Shown piece by piece: positions 28,285-38,026 of a DNA stretch of 64,000 nucleotides. A program made the translations under genes and the position numbers. Position 1 is the stretch's first letter; each line of letters opens with the position of its first letter. Below the pieces are notes generated by a model, which saw only the letters and a list, made by a program, of their open reading frames with translations, searched no databases and had not been told where the DNA came from. Origin of the DNA: Asparagopsis taxiformis (taxonomy: Eukaryota; Rhodophyta; Florideophyceae; Bonnemaisoniales; Bonnemaisoniaceae); assembly GCA_030407315.1 (NCBI GenBank), contig JALQPE010002070.1, positions 186,001 to 250,000 of the forward strand, read 5' to 3'.

Positions 28285-30864
28285 TTATTCAGTTACTGCG
28301 TCTCTTGCCACCCATTCGAAAATCGCACAATTGTACCCCTGATCTGTCTTATCCTTGCAGCTGTGGTCACCCTTGATCTCATCCGCACACGCCCAGTTAT
28401 TGCTAAACGCATCGATGTATTGCGGTATCTGATAAAACAGTATCGAAAATATGTTCTCCTCCGTTCCCATCAGATCCTGTCGCAATGTCGCCGTCAACGC
28501 TACTTCGTACATGGCCGTGATGTATTCCAATACGAATGCTGAACCACCGAATATTCCCCCTCGTCCAACTTTCACCAACTGAGGTTTTTCCGGTTGTTTC
28601 ACATTGCAATATCTATTGAACGACGTGTACTCAAACCCATGCACTTCTGTACTCGGAGTGTAATCAAAGTGCGTCAACAAAAATTTCCCAAACATATGCG
28701 CCCGCAGAATGTGATCGTTCCTCGGCGTCATCACCTTCGGCTGCCGACAGTTGTGCTTCGAATCAACAAACACAAAATGACTCGTCCCCCAATAGTTTGT
28801 CCGTGCTGCATCTCGCATCATGTACATCTTCGACATCACAAGTGCATTATAATCATCAAGTCCAGCTTGCGGTGAATTCTTCAGCCACGAAGCCCGACCC
28901 AGCCAGTCTGGCGATTTTCGAATTGTTTGAATACGATCGTAATTGTCCGGTCCAATCCATTTCGTTCGCAGTTCCTCTCGTGACGTATACACAAACTTCG
29001 TTGACGCCTTCACTTCTTCGCTTGCTGTCTTGAGTAATTCATCGGCGATTTCCTTCGATGTATACACAACCTTCTTGTACTCGTGTGTGAGCCAGTCGGC
29101 TGCAGCATCGAGGTACATTTTGAAATCACGGTTGAATTGATATCCATCCTTTCCGAGTTTATCGCGTCCCAGATCTAACAGACATGTGACGAGTGTGATG
29201 TTCATTTCATGTGGTTGTTTTGGAGGTGCCATCATCATGGCTTTCTCTACGACGTGATGCATCATGGTGATTTCTCCCCTCCAATTCACAGGAGTCTTTG
29301 CCTTGTCTGATGTGGGTCCTGTTGCCTTCCATTCCTTCTCTGTCAGTATACGATAAGTGGACTGGAACTTTTGATACACTTCATCAATCATTTTACGCTG
29401 TGTGTCGAGATCAGCAGTGAACATCAGTGGGAATTGGAACTTGCGCACAAATTCTACCGGGTATCGTTCCATCATAGTCGGTGGAGGAGGACCAGACACA
29501 TCATAATGCACACCACCCAATTTCTTGAATGCCGTTTCATTCTGCAGATACATGTTGCGAATTTCTTCGAAATCCACAGTGAGACGATAATGGGCATACC
29601 ACACAGTATTGAAATACCTTTGCTCGCTCTCTGCATGCCTGAATAGACCAGTGCCCACAGCGACAGTGAAATTCCTGTCCGTCCATGCATACGAGCGCCA
29701 ATTGGTGTAGTATTCGAAATCAAGGAAGGGAGATGTGGTTCCATATTTTTCCTTTTCCAATGCATATTGTTTCTTGAATTCGTTACCGACCTCCTCGATG
29801 AACCACTTTTTCTTGAATACGCATGGATTGTTGGTCCACTGACAAAACTCTGATGAACTACAATACACACCCTTCTCCATGATATCGCTATCTTGTTCAG
29901 TTCCGCAATAACGCATTTTCCCTTGTCCAGGATATTCGACAGTTGGGTCCTCCTGCCAATGATGTGTGTAACACAAGAGGTTTTTCTGAATACGGAGAAT
30001 AGACTCCTCTCGGCCTTGATGCATTACCAATGCATGAAGGGGGACACCGGGGTTATGACGATGTCTGTGACGAACAACGTTTGCCATACCAGTACCGATG
30101 AGTACTTTAGAGTCTGTGAGACGTGAATCCATAGTCGAATGATTTTCAATGAGCTCCCAATCCTTCTCAAGGAGAAGAACGTAATCGTAACTGGCGAGCT
30201 CTATCATACGGGTAATCGCGATACCTAGTGGTAAATTTTCTTCGGAGAGCTGAATGCGTCGCTTCTCAGGCGGAATGCTAGACTTGTATTCCGGGATGCG
30301 GGAATGGAAACCATATTCGCTGCTGACACCGTTGAGAAAGAAGAGGATCTCATCGGCATATTCAATGAGACCGTGATGGAGCCAGGATTTTAAGGAGAAC
30401 TTCATAGATTCATATTCGTTATGAAACAAAACGACGATGGAGAGTTTTTCATTTCTAAAGCGTTTGCGCTGCTCGGTCATAGCGGCCAAATCTGCTTGAG
30501 AGGGACCGGAATCGTGGGCAACCTGGACTAGGGAAGGGATATGAACGGGTTGCATGGGCGCCAAAGGTGAAAAGTGTGGTGTCGTTTCATAGCTTTTGCG
30601 GAGGAAAGCAAATGGGACGAGGAAAATGGAAAGAATGAATGCGAATCGAAGAAAGTAGAGGCGGGGGCGTTTGGAACAATCTAAACGTAAGGCGGCGAAA
30701 CAGCGAGGCCAGCAACTACGCAAGCGGGACTTGGAAAGGTTGGCGGATGGTATAAGAGTGGTACGAGTATCTGATGTATCGCGTGTGAAACGGGGCTTGA
30801 GAGCGACGTTGAGGGCGGATGTTGTCGCTGCAACGGTGGCATCATCTGAGGTGTTGGTGGACAT
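28285..30864 (-). CDS. Two-domain Golgi-type glycosyltransferase-like protein, copy 2
   Basis: Paralogue of the gene at 24283-26970 with the same layout: a type II signal anchor (FAFILSIFLVPFAF), a GT2-like domain (KLSIVVLFHNEYESMKFSLK, then YDYVLLLEKDWELIEN) and the HtrL/YibB-like C-terminal domain (RGGIFGGSAFVLEY, GTEENIFSILF). The first frame codon at 30909 is TTG; the first ATG is at 30864, giving 859 residues. The N-terminal ~130 residues are unlike copy 1, and a region around residues 540-600 has also diverged, while ~190 residues of the C-terminal domain are identical. Both copies keep all obvious motifs, so neither looks like a pseudogene. Possible division of labour by tissue or acceptor is speculation. 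Confidence 0.72.
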   Translation of the reverse strand: MSTNTSDDATVAATTSALNVALKPRFTRDTSDTRTTLIPSANLSKSRLRSCWPRCFAALRLDCSKRPRLYFLRFAFILSIFLVPFAFLRKSYETTPHFSPLAPMQPVHIPSLVQVAHDSGPSQADLAAMTEQRKRFRNEKLSIVVLFHNEYESMKFSLKSWLHHGLIEYADEILFFLNGVSSEYGFHSRIPEYKSSIPPEKRRIQLSEENLPLGIAITRMIELASYDYVLLLEKDWELIENHSTMDSRLTDSKVLIGTGMANVVRHRHRHNPGVPLHALVMHQGREESILRIQKNLLCYTHHWQEDPTVEYPGQGKMRYCGTEQDSDIMEKGVYCSSSEFCQWTNNPCVFKKKWFIEEVGNEFKKQYALEKEKYGTTSPFLDFEYYTNWRSYAWTDRNFTVAVGTGLFRHAESEQRYFNTVWYAHYRLTVDFEEIRNMYLQNETAFKKLGGVHYDVSGPPPPTMMERYPVEFVRKFQFPLMFTADLDTQRKMIDEVYQKFQSTYRILTEKEWKATGPTSDKAKTPVNWRGEITMMHHVVEKAMMMAPPKQPHEMNITLVTCLLDLGRDKLGKDGYQFNRDFKMYLDAAADWLTHEYKKVVYTSKEIADELLKTASEEVKASTKFVYTSREELRTKWIGPDNYDRIQTIRKSPDWLGRASWLKNSPQAGLDDYNALVMSKMYMMRDAARTNYWGTSHFVFVDSKHNCRQPKVMTPRNDHILRAHMFGKFLLTHFDYTPSTEVHGFEYTSFNRYCNVKQPEKPQLVKVGRGGIFGGSAFVLEYITAMYEVALTATLRQDLMGTEENIFSILFYQIPQYIDAFSNNWACADEIKGDHSCKDKTDQGYNCAIFEWVARDAVTE
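28670..29238. repeat. Near-identical tract shared with 24668-25236
   Basis: Partner of the tract at 24668-25236, within glycosyltransferase copy 2. The borders coincide with an abrupt drop in similarity on both sides (for example 29240-29400 against 25238-25400). Confidence 0.85.
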
Positions 30865-32645
30865 GTCGAATGTTACGTCAGATTGGAGCGGGGACAGCGC
30901 TGTCGCCAACGTGGTGCGATGCGGAAACGAAGACGTCTGTGATGAGGGCTGTGGTGCATTGCGGCACTAGCGCATCGCCCTTTTTTTTTGCATAGCATGA
31001 AATGTTTGGTGATTTTTCGGCATTTCATTGGAGTGTTGTGCGCGAGATGTGCTGTTTGGTTTGGTGGTACGAAACAGGGCACGTGTTGATTGTGACTGAC
31101 AGCTGATACGACTGCGAATATTGAAAGGAGATTATTGATATGGAAACTTGTTGAAGAAATGAAGATTAATGGTATATATGTGGCCTGTTCATCCATTGTT
31201 GTTGTTCATGGAGATGGATTTTGGCATTTGGAAATATTTTTAAAATGTTTTACAAATTAATTGAGCTTTGCATGACGCGCGATCGAGTTGTTGGGGCTGA
31301 CACGCTAATTCGTGAAGAGCAAAATGATTTGATGAAATCGAAAAGGTTTTGAAGAGAAAAGGGGACAAGTTGTCTAATAATTTGTAATTTGCCAGGGTGC
31401 GTAGAAGGCGGAAAATGAAAGTCTGTAATGGGGATGTGGATAGCCAATGGGATTTAGACATGTTGCGGACGGGTGGGAAATTACATGATAAGGGAAGGCT
31501 GGACCGCTGGCTGATGGGGCGTAATTCTGGAGGTCCGATATAACAGAAAGGAGCAGACGTGCCCCAGATGGCAGAGTGAGGGATGGTGTGTGCGTGTGTA
31601 ACATAAAATGAGCAAGGTATGGAGCGGTCAGGTGGCGGCCGAGGATCGTCATGATGCAATAGAGTATGAGAGAGGGTCATCAGGCGGCAGCTTTCGCTCA
31701 CCTAAGTTGTTACAGTAATATCATTGGAAATGTGACGTAGCAGTGAGCGGTGAATTGCGGTTATGGAATGGTTGCGCAAGACGATTGTTTTCCGCATTTG
31801 GAGTGTTTCTGTGTGCAAGCTGGCGGCGCAAGTGCAGTACGGGAGCGGTGCGTCCAATTTCAACGCCGTTAGCGGGACATTGTGCATCATATCAATATGA
31901 GCTCGCGCCTGACTGCAGCACACGTGAGCTTACAGAGTGATATTGGACGCATAGCATGTGGATACTGTACAGCAAGTTGCTGGATGCAAACTTTTCCAAC
32001 AAATCGCCTATGCCATTGAGCATTGTCGCTCACGCGAGCGTTCAACTTGCTTGCTTGGAATCGAGTGGAATGGAGCTGCAGGCAGAGTCTCGCGCCGAGT
32101 GCGCAATTGGACGAGAGCAGCGATACACAAGTGCAGCGGCTGCATGGCGGATACACTGAGTGTATTACGAGTTTTGCACAATTATATCAAAATTAGAATA
32201 ACGTACGTAATGGTTGAATTGGTTGGTCTACGTGTACAATTGTGAGCGCACATTGGGTGCGCCGTGGACTGCATGGATGTCCCGCACACGGTTAAGAAAC
32301 TAGCAATAAAGCGATGCACCGTGATGGAAGTCGGCCAACGTGTGTGTCGTACAGGCGCAACGTCAGATCCTCACTCGACTTTGAACCGTTATCTATTTAA
32401 ATGCCATGCTCGCCAAACCTTGAATTTCCTTCCCGCCGCGCCCCGCCGAGCGCAACTCGCTCCTTTCCACGCTTCCATCAGCGCGCCCACCAATCAACAG
32501 CCGCACCGCTCATTGGAACCGCGCCCGTTTCCCCTGCTGTCATTGACATACAGTACTCGTTCGCCCCCAAGCGCTCGTCTGCCACCCACCCAACGATCTT
32601 CGTCCGCCCAACGCTGCACCTCTTGTTCACACACCCTCCCCTGCA
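30865..32645. other. Long intergenic region, divergent flanks
   Basis: The 1.8 kb lies between divergent genes. Frames up to ~150 codons occur (for example minus 31240-31701) but are Ser/His/Pro/Leu-rich, start at non-ATG codons and lack any domain, so none is called. A run of ten T lies near 30981. No RNA gene or ordered repeat is recognised. Confidence 0.45.
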
Positions 32646-35048
32646 ATGGATGCAACGCCGCTCGGTTCCTCCCTCAGTTCCCGCTCTCGCGAAACTTCCG
32701 ACCACATTCCCACCTCTCCACAACGCGGCTCCTTCCGTCATCGACGCCGCACCCGCGAGCCCTTCCACCGATCCGACCCCAAGTCCAGACACACCAATCG
32801 CTCAGACCCAACCGCCAATCACACCCCAAAGCCTTGGCATCGTATTCGCACCAGACTTTCCGTCATGGACGATCTCGCAAACTTCCCAGCCGCTGCAGCC
32901 GCTTGCGTATCTCCCCCACACGAGCCCGAACCAGAGCCCATTGCTAGTAGCGACTTTTCAGCCACCGTCATCTCCGCAAATACCTCGATGGCCTCCTCCG
33001 CTGCAAAGGATAAGCATTCCGGCCGTCCCCGACGCATCATGACAAACTCCACCCGAAAGCGCCGCTCCATCCGCACACTCATGCCTCCGCCTCGCCCCAA
33101 TCTAGCCCTCAAGAATACCGCTTCGATTACTGGCTTCCTTCGTTCCGCCTCCGTTCCTGTCGGCTGCGCTCCAGAGAGCGTGGACACCGCTTTCAAGGCA
33201 CATTCTAGCCTGCTTAGAAAGATCACCATGGACCCCTTCGAGTTGAATAGGTACCTCTTCGCTTACAAGCCTCTCGCCAAAGTCACTGCCGTGCTCAGTA
33301 CAGCATTGCTTGCTGTCGTCGATATTGATCAAAAGAGTTTTCCGATGTCCCTTGGTCTTCGAACTGCAGCACTCTTCGTTTCTGGTAATGCCCATCGTAA
33401 TGTGTATGTTATGACATTTGCTGCACAGCTCAAAAGTATAATGAAATCGAGACCTTCCACAGAAGCAATCCTTCCAGCCATGGTTTTGGAAGGCCAACAT
33501 TTATCGGAGAAAGAAATTGCCGCACTAGACTTTGCTCAGGAAGTTTCTTCTCCCAATGCTACTGTTTCGGAGAGCACACGTCGGCGAATTCTCGATGCAG
33601 ACGCAGAATCTGATGGCCGATTGGAACGCCTTGTCTCGGGAGTTTCTGCCTATGGCTCATTTCTGTCGTGCCTCACTAGTACAATGGACATAGAGCTTTC
33701 CCATGCAGCCATTCAGTACGCCACCAACAATTTGCAAGGGCTCCCATGGAAGTCAAGCGGCGCTCCGGTGAATGTCGGCTTCATGGATGACGACATGGCA
33801 GACTTCGACTCCACCAATGCTCAAACGCCCCTTTCATCATCTAAATATCGCCCAAAGCGAGAGCGATTAAGTCTGACGCGCAACTATGATCGTCACACGC
33901 GTGATCGCACCACTAGAGCGAGATCGCGAGGAATTCGAAGGGTGTCCCAATTCTTTACGTCGTCACTCATGGGCCCGAAGACACTGACGGATGTTAACAG
34001 AATTACGGAGAATTGGATGAAATCTGCAAACGTACCTCCAGCAGGGCAATTGTTTGACATCAATGATGAAATTCACGCACTGTTCGGATTTCACCCTTTC
34101 TATTTTTCGACAGCTGCTATGGAAGGAGAAGTGATGCGGCGAGCCTTCTTGTTTGGGGCGAAGGAACTTTTGTTTGAAGAGAAGGAAGTGTCAAAGAGAG
34201 TTAAATTTATTATATGCTATGTACTGTCCTCGGGTAAGGAGAGAAGACGGATTCTCGACTCGGATCACTCGAGAAGCTTTGAAAAGCAAGGTGTGCACAA
34301 TGGTCACTCAATTTCATCTGTGTACACAACTCGGGCGTATGATTCATTGAGCATAATGTCTGCACATGCTGCATTCCTCGCGTGTAAATATGGAGCGACT
34401 CCTGCGGAACTTGTAGCGGCATCTGATGGCAGTCGGGTGCGCAGTGCAATGGAACGATATACACATCAACAGAGCGCTAATCTAAGTTCCTACTCGATTG
34501 GATTTCCGCTTACGAAACGAGATTGTGCTGCCATTTTGATTGCGCATTCTCTATTGCAGGAGACTGTGCAAATTTCGGAGGTCGACCTGCGGTTGTTTGA
34601 GAGCACGTATGGAAGCGCAATGAAGAATAATGAGTACAGCAGTCGGCCGAGTCGTCGGGCATTTCTGGAAATCATCGGGACGGCGAGTATGTGGAGTGCG
34701 TTTGAACGATACGCAACGGGCAGTCTAGCATTCGATATTGACTGTTCATCGAATATGGTGTTTGGATCGGGACGGGCTGAACCTACAATCAGTGAATTTG
34801 TTCAAAGTATGGAAGGCAGGAAAATTGGATTGAGTTTGTCGGCAAGCGAATGTCGAGATGTAACTCGAGTGCGGTCCGACTCGAAGGCATCACGAACATC
34901 ATCGTTGAGACCGAGCATGAAAAAGAATAGACGGCTGTATCGGAAACGAACAAGCTCCGCGCTGAACACTGGCACGCGTATGGGACGGATATTTGCCAGT
35001 GTAACAAGTGCGGAAGCGCAGCCGAACAGTGTGATCGCGGCCATGTAA
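32646..35048 (+). CDS. AhpD-like-fold protein B, paralogue of protein A
   Basis: The 800-residue, single-exon protein has a Ser/Arg/Pro-rich N-terminus (~1-180), a first helical AhpD-like unit at ~195-365 (includes LSEKEIAALDFAQEVSSPNA) and a second at ~465-695. The second includes FGFHPFYFSTAAMEGEVMRR, VKFIICYVLSSGK, IMSAHAAFLACKYGATPAEL, and the later LTKRDCAAILIAHSLLQET. The same order of motifs occurs in protein A, so they are diverged paralogues. As in A, both cysteines of the AhpD active site are replaced (Ser and Ile at the seven- and four-before-His positions). The linker between units is basic (YRPKRERLSLTRNYDRHTR) where A has an acidic insert elsewhere. The last ~90 residues are Ser/Arg-rich. 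Function unknown; a scaffold or sensor with a sestrin-like double fold is possible. Confidence 0.58.
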   Translation: MDATPLGSSLSSRSRETSDHIPTSPQRGSFRHRRRTREPFHRSDPKSRHTNRSDPTANHTPKPWHRIRTRLSVMDDLANFPAAAAACVSPPHEPEPEPIASSDFSATVISANTSMASSAAKDKHSGRPRRIMTNSTRKRRSIRTLMPPPRPNLALKNTASITGFLRSASVPVGCAPESVDTAFKAHSSLLRKITMDPFELNRYLFAYKPLAKVTAVLSTALLAVVDIDQKSFPMSLGLRTAALFVSGNAHRNVYVMTFAAQLKSIMKSRPSTEAILPAMVLEGQHLSEKEIAALDFAQEVSSPNATVSESTRRRILDADAESDGRLERLVSGVSAYGSFLSCLTSTMDIELSHAAIQYATNNLQGLPWKSSGAPVNVGFMDDDMADFDSTNAQTPLSSSKYRPKRERLSLTRNYDRHTRDRTTRARSRGIRRVSQFFTSSLMGPKTLTDVNRITENWMKSANVPPAGQLFDINDEIHALFGFHPFYFSTAAMEGEVMRRAFLFGAKELLFEEKEVSKRVKFIICYVLSSGKERRRILDSDHSRSFEKQGVHNGHSISSVYTTRAYDSLSIMSAHAAFLACKYGATPAELVAASDGSRVRSAMERYTHQQSANLSSYSIGFPLTKRDCAAILIAHSLLQETVQISEVDLRLFESTYGSAMKNNEYSSRPSRRAFLEIIGTASMWSAFERYATGSLAFDIDCSSNMVFGSGRAEPTISEFVQSMEGRKIGLSLSASECRDVTRVRSDSKASRTSSLRPSMKKNRRLYRKRTSSALNTGTRMGRIFASVTSAEAQPNSVIAAM

Positions 35049-35899
35049 TATTCTCAATCGGATAACTTTGTAAATGCTTGCATGCAGCTTTTGCATATTG
35101 CCAATGCTGTGGTGTTTTCATAAGTTTGTATATTATTCGATCCGGAGCGACAAGAACAAAAGTGCGTATTGCTTGCGAGGTACCATTGATGGTACCTTTG
35201 TGTACAAATCTACGGTTAGCTTTCAGAGTATTATAGCAGCATAGTGGTACGACGAAGGCACACCACAAGATCCCCCTCGTCGTGCCTGATTATTCATGTC
35301 GCCGTTTCATTACTCGCATTATACAAATTGCAATTATCGACACTTACAAAAGTCTTGAGTCATCTCCACTACATGACTAGCAAGTTTATTTCTCGGTGCA
35401 ACCTAGATGCAAGCACGTCGTGTCTCCCAGAATAGCATTGGACTTGAAGATCAGGTTGGAACAAAGCACAAGGCATACGGGAAGATGGACACTTGTTTCA
35501 CACAAGTTCAGAGTGAGATAGTAATTGCACATGTTTGGTAGTGCGCGCAGCTGGCTAACGTAATGGTACACGATACCGATATATATAAGATGTTCGGCCA
35601 ACAGTGTTGTTCGCTGTGTGAAACTGGTTCAAGTCGAACGGCTGCTTCGAAACGGTTCAAGGCACGAAGAGGAGGAGAGCGTTTCGACATTGATGTCCAT
35701 AAAAGCACAGTACAAGTACAGTACCCACCGACGCGTTATGATTGGCAGAAAAGTAACCGAGATAACCTGAAGATATCAAATTGCGAGATCTTTTCACTAT
35801 CTCCTCAAGGCAGATCTGCGAAAACAATGTGCTCTTCCATTTGTATTGCCGATCGCGAAAACGCTTCTTACCGATCTGGTTGAATTCGTGGTGCAAAAC
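35049..35899. other. Intergenic, no gene seen
   Basis: The 851 bases between protein B and the zinc-finger gene carry only short competing frames. The in-frame extension of the downstream gene to 35846 is not ATG-supported as a better start. No RNA gene or repeat is recognised. Confidence 0.45.
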
Positions 35900-36322
35900 A
35901 TGACTCGTGTGGCATTTGTGAACGGTGCACTGCAAACGCGCCCATATGGCGCCACGCTCGACTCAGCGCGCGTCGCCGCGTGTCCGCAGCGGCCGACACG
36001 CAGCCCGCTCATCATGAGTGGCGAGCCCGCCAAGAAGGGCTTTTTCGGCAAACTGAGGGAAAACCTTCTGCGACCAATCGTTGCGGTGCCCGGAAGCGGT
36101 GGGAAAGGTAATCTGCTTGAATGTATATTCTGCAAGGGCTCCGGCATCAATGAATGCGATGCTTGTAAGGGGTCTGGGAAAGACGCACTTGGACAGTGTC
36201 TCATGTGCGATGGAAAGACTACTCTAACGTGTACCGTGTGTAATGGGGTCGGCATGGTGGATCGTATCCGACGTGGCGGCACTGATGATCGCAACGAATA
36301 CGTGATAAAGGGCAAAAAGTGA
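35900..36322 (+). CDS. Plastid DnaJ-type zinc-finger protein (BSD2/PSA2-like)
   Basis: Small 140-residue protein with four CxxC units of the DnaJ cysteine-rich type: Cys75/78 (CIFCKGSG), Cys86/89 (CDACKGSG), Cys100/103 (CLMCDGKT) and Cys111/114 (CTVCNGVG), which would bind two zinc ions. No J domain is present. Such stand-alone domains act as plastid assembly factors in plants and algae (for example BSD2 for Rubisco, PSA2 for photosystem I), likely as thiol or holdase chaperones. ATG at 35900 opens MTRVAFVNGALQTRP, with the A-F-V leader pattern shared by other plastid proteins here, so plastid import is inferred. Which complex it serves cannot be told from sequence. Confidence 0.8.
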   Translation: MTRVAFVNGALQTRPYGATLDSARVAACPQRPTRSPLIMSGEPAKKGFFGKLRENLLRPIVAVPGSGGKGNLLECIFCKGSGINECDACKGSGKDALGQCLMCDGKTTLTCTVCNGVGMVDRIRRGGTDDRNEYVIKGKK

Positions 36323-36574
36323 GTGCATGGGGGTTGTTGATCTGAGAATGGTACGTAGTAGTTGATAAAGGTGGTGTCGCCGGCGCCTCCTGCACGGAGA
36401 CACACAACATTTGTACATACATACAAATCTTTAGTCCCGGAAAAGGCGCTTGATAGGTATGCTTGTACGAAAGCAATACATGTCAATTAGATAAAAAGGC
36501 TTGTGTCGGCTTGAACGCAATGCCAAAGGCCTACCAACTTTCTTCACTGCGTAGGTGCTAGTCTAATTTCCTAC

Positions 36575-37447
36575 CTAACTCATCAGTAATCCCCCATTCT
36601 GATCTATAATTTCCCCACAAATGAACCCTGCGAGTGGAGATATCAAAAACTTGACAGTGTTGGCAAACTCTACCGGCTCGCAAAAACGGCCCACTGGAAT
36701 ATATTCGAGAAGCATCTTGACCATTTCTTTTGGATAAGCATCAACACCTGGTGTGCGAATGTATGCGGGAGCGATGCCATTGACGGTGATACCGTCTTTG
36801 GCGCACTCTCTGGCAAGAGCGAAAGTAAACGTCTGCAGGGCACCCTTTGTGGTAGAATATGCAATGCCGGTGGTATGGCCGCCAGTCTTACCGGCTATTG
36901 AGCAAGTATTGACGATGCGACCCCATTTACGTTTTCTCATCGCCGGCAGCAGCGCTCTGGAGATGAGAAATGCGGAATCGACATTTTGCGAAAAGCAATG
37001 TCTCCAGTCTTCGATTGTAGTACCGGCTACCAGCGTTTTAGACAAGACACCGCTGTTGTTCACGAGTACATAGACGGGGTGAAAGTCGTTCGCGATGCGC
37101 TCACAGGCCTTATCGACGGAATCTGCATTGCACGGATCGAAACAAATAGGATAGCATTGATTTTCATTGGCGAGAGGTCCGAGGGAGGAGAGGAGACCGG
37201 TGAGGGCTTGTTCATCGCTGTCATGAATAACGACCTTGAAGCCGTCTTCGAGCAGCATGCGTACTGTAGCTTGCCCGAGCACGCCAGCAGAGCCGGTGAC
37301 CTGTGGGGAGGGGGCGCGGGGGAGCGGAGTGGAGGGGTCAAGGTCAGCGTGTGGACGGGGATGTAGAGGATGATGGGGTGGAGAAGTGGGACGACGTACC
37401 ATGGCGGTCTTCATATCGGGATCATAGTTGGGCCTGAAACTAGACAT
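36575..37447 (-). CDS. Short-chain dehydrogenase/reductase (two exons)
   Basis: NAD(P)-dependent SDR of the FabG/acetoacetyl-CoA reductase type. An uninterrupted frame covers the region, but residues encoded by 37301-37399 are Pro/His-rich and break the nucleotide-binding motif. Removing this 99-nt stretch (donor GTACGT, acceptor CCCCACAG) joins ...DMKTAM directly to VTGSAGVLGQATV, a normal SDR entry, so exons 37447-37400 and 37300-36575 are proposed (257 residues). Catalytic features are present: NNSG (for NNAG), Ser in NTCSIAGKTGG, and the YSTTK tyrosine/lysine pair; C-terminal IIDQNGGLLMS is typical. The first frame codon at 37459 is GTG, so ATG at 37447 is used. Substrate not determined. 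Confidence 0.85.
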   Translation of the reverse strand: MSSFRPNYDPDMKTAMVRRPTSPPHHPLHPRPHADLDPSTPLPRAPSPQVTGSAGVLGQATVRMLLEDGFKVVIHDSDEQALTGLLSSLGPLANENQCYPICFDPCNADSVDKACERIANDFHPVYVLVNNSGVLSKTLVAGTTIEDWRHCFSQNVDSAFLISRALLPAMRKRKWGRIVNTCSIAGKTGGHTTGIAYSTTKGALQTFTFALARECAKDGITVNGIAPAYIRTPGVDAYPKEMVKMLLEYIPVGRFCEPVEFANTVKFLISPLAGFICGEIIDQNGGLLMS

Positions 37448-38026
37448 GATGGTTGGCACGGATGTGTAGCGAGGGCGAAACGTGAGCGCGCGGGCGCTTC
37501 ATGCGCCACGCTGCGCACGCTCAACTGCACGAATTCGCGGGGATGGCGACAGCGAGGATTGGGCAGCCGAGAATGGCGGATCGGGAGCGTTGAGTTGCGG
37601 TGGGAGGCTAGTTGGTGCTTGCGTTGTGTTTGGTGCGGACGAATGTTGAGCTGTGGGTGTCTGCAGCTGAATTCATCGATTTGACGATTTGCAGCGCACA
37701 TTCCCAGAAATCGACTGTTTCGCGGATGGCGAGCTGGAGTGTGAATAAATATTCAAAATTCCACGTGTGCTTTGCATGTAGTTTATTTTTTAAAAAAGGG
37801 CGCAATGGCTCGACCAATTAGCGCAATTACTGTCGCCGTAGAACAATTCATTTTGCAACACACGTCGTCACGCGATTGGACAAACACAGGCAGCAGCCAA
37901 CTGGTCGATGCGGCGCACCATCTCTACCATCTTACAGCTCGGTCAACCGTTTACAAAGTAATGAAAAGCTAATAAGCGTCATGCTAGAGTTGACGACGCG
38001 ACGCGAACCAACGCAGATATAAAATC
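37448..38026. other. Intergenic between Rieske and SDR genes
   Basis: The 579 bases form the 5' flank of the SDR gene and 3' flank of the Rieske gene. Only short competing frames are present; no RNA gene or repeat is recognised. Confidence 0.45.

Noticed and set aside
31240..31701. Minus-strand ORF of ~153 codons
   Set aside because: Composition (Ser, His, Pro, Leu) and shadow frames look random; no recognisable content.
32264..33042. Overlapping plus-strand ORFs around the start of protein B
   Set aside because: Low-complexity Pro/Ser/Thr translations of the same C-rich DNA in other frames.
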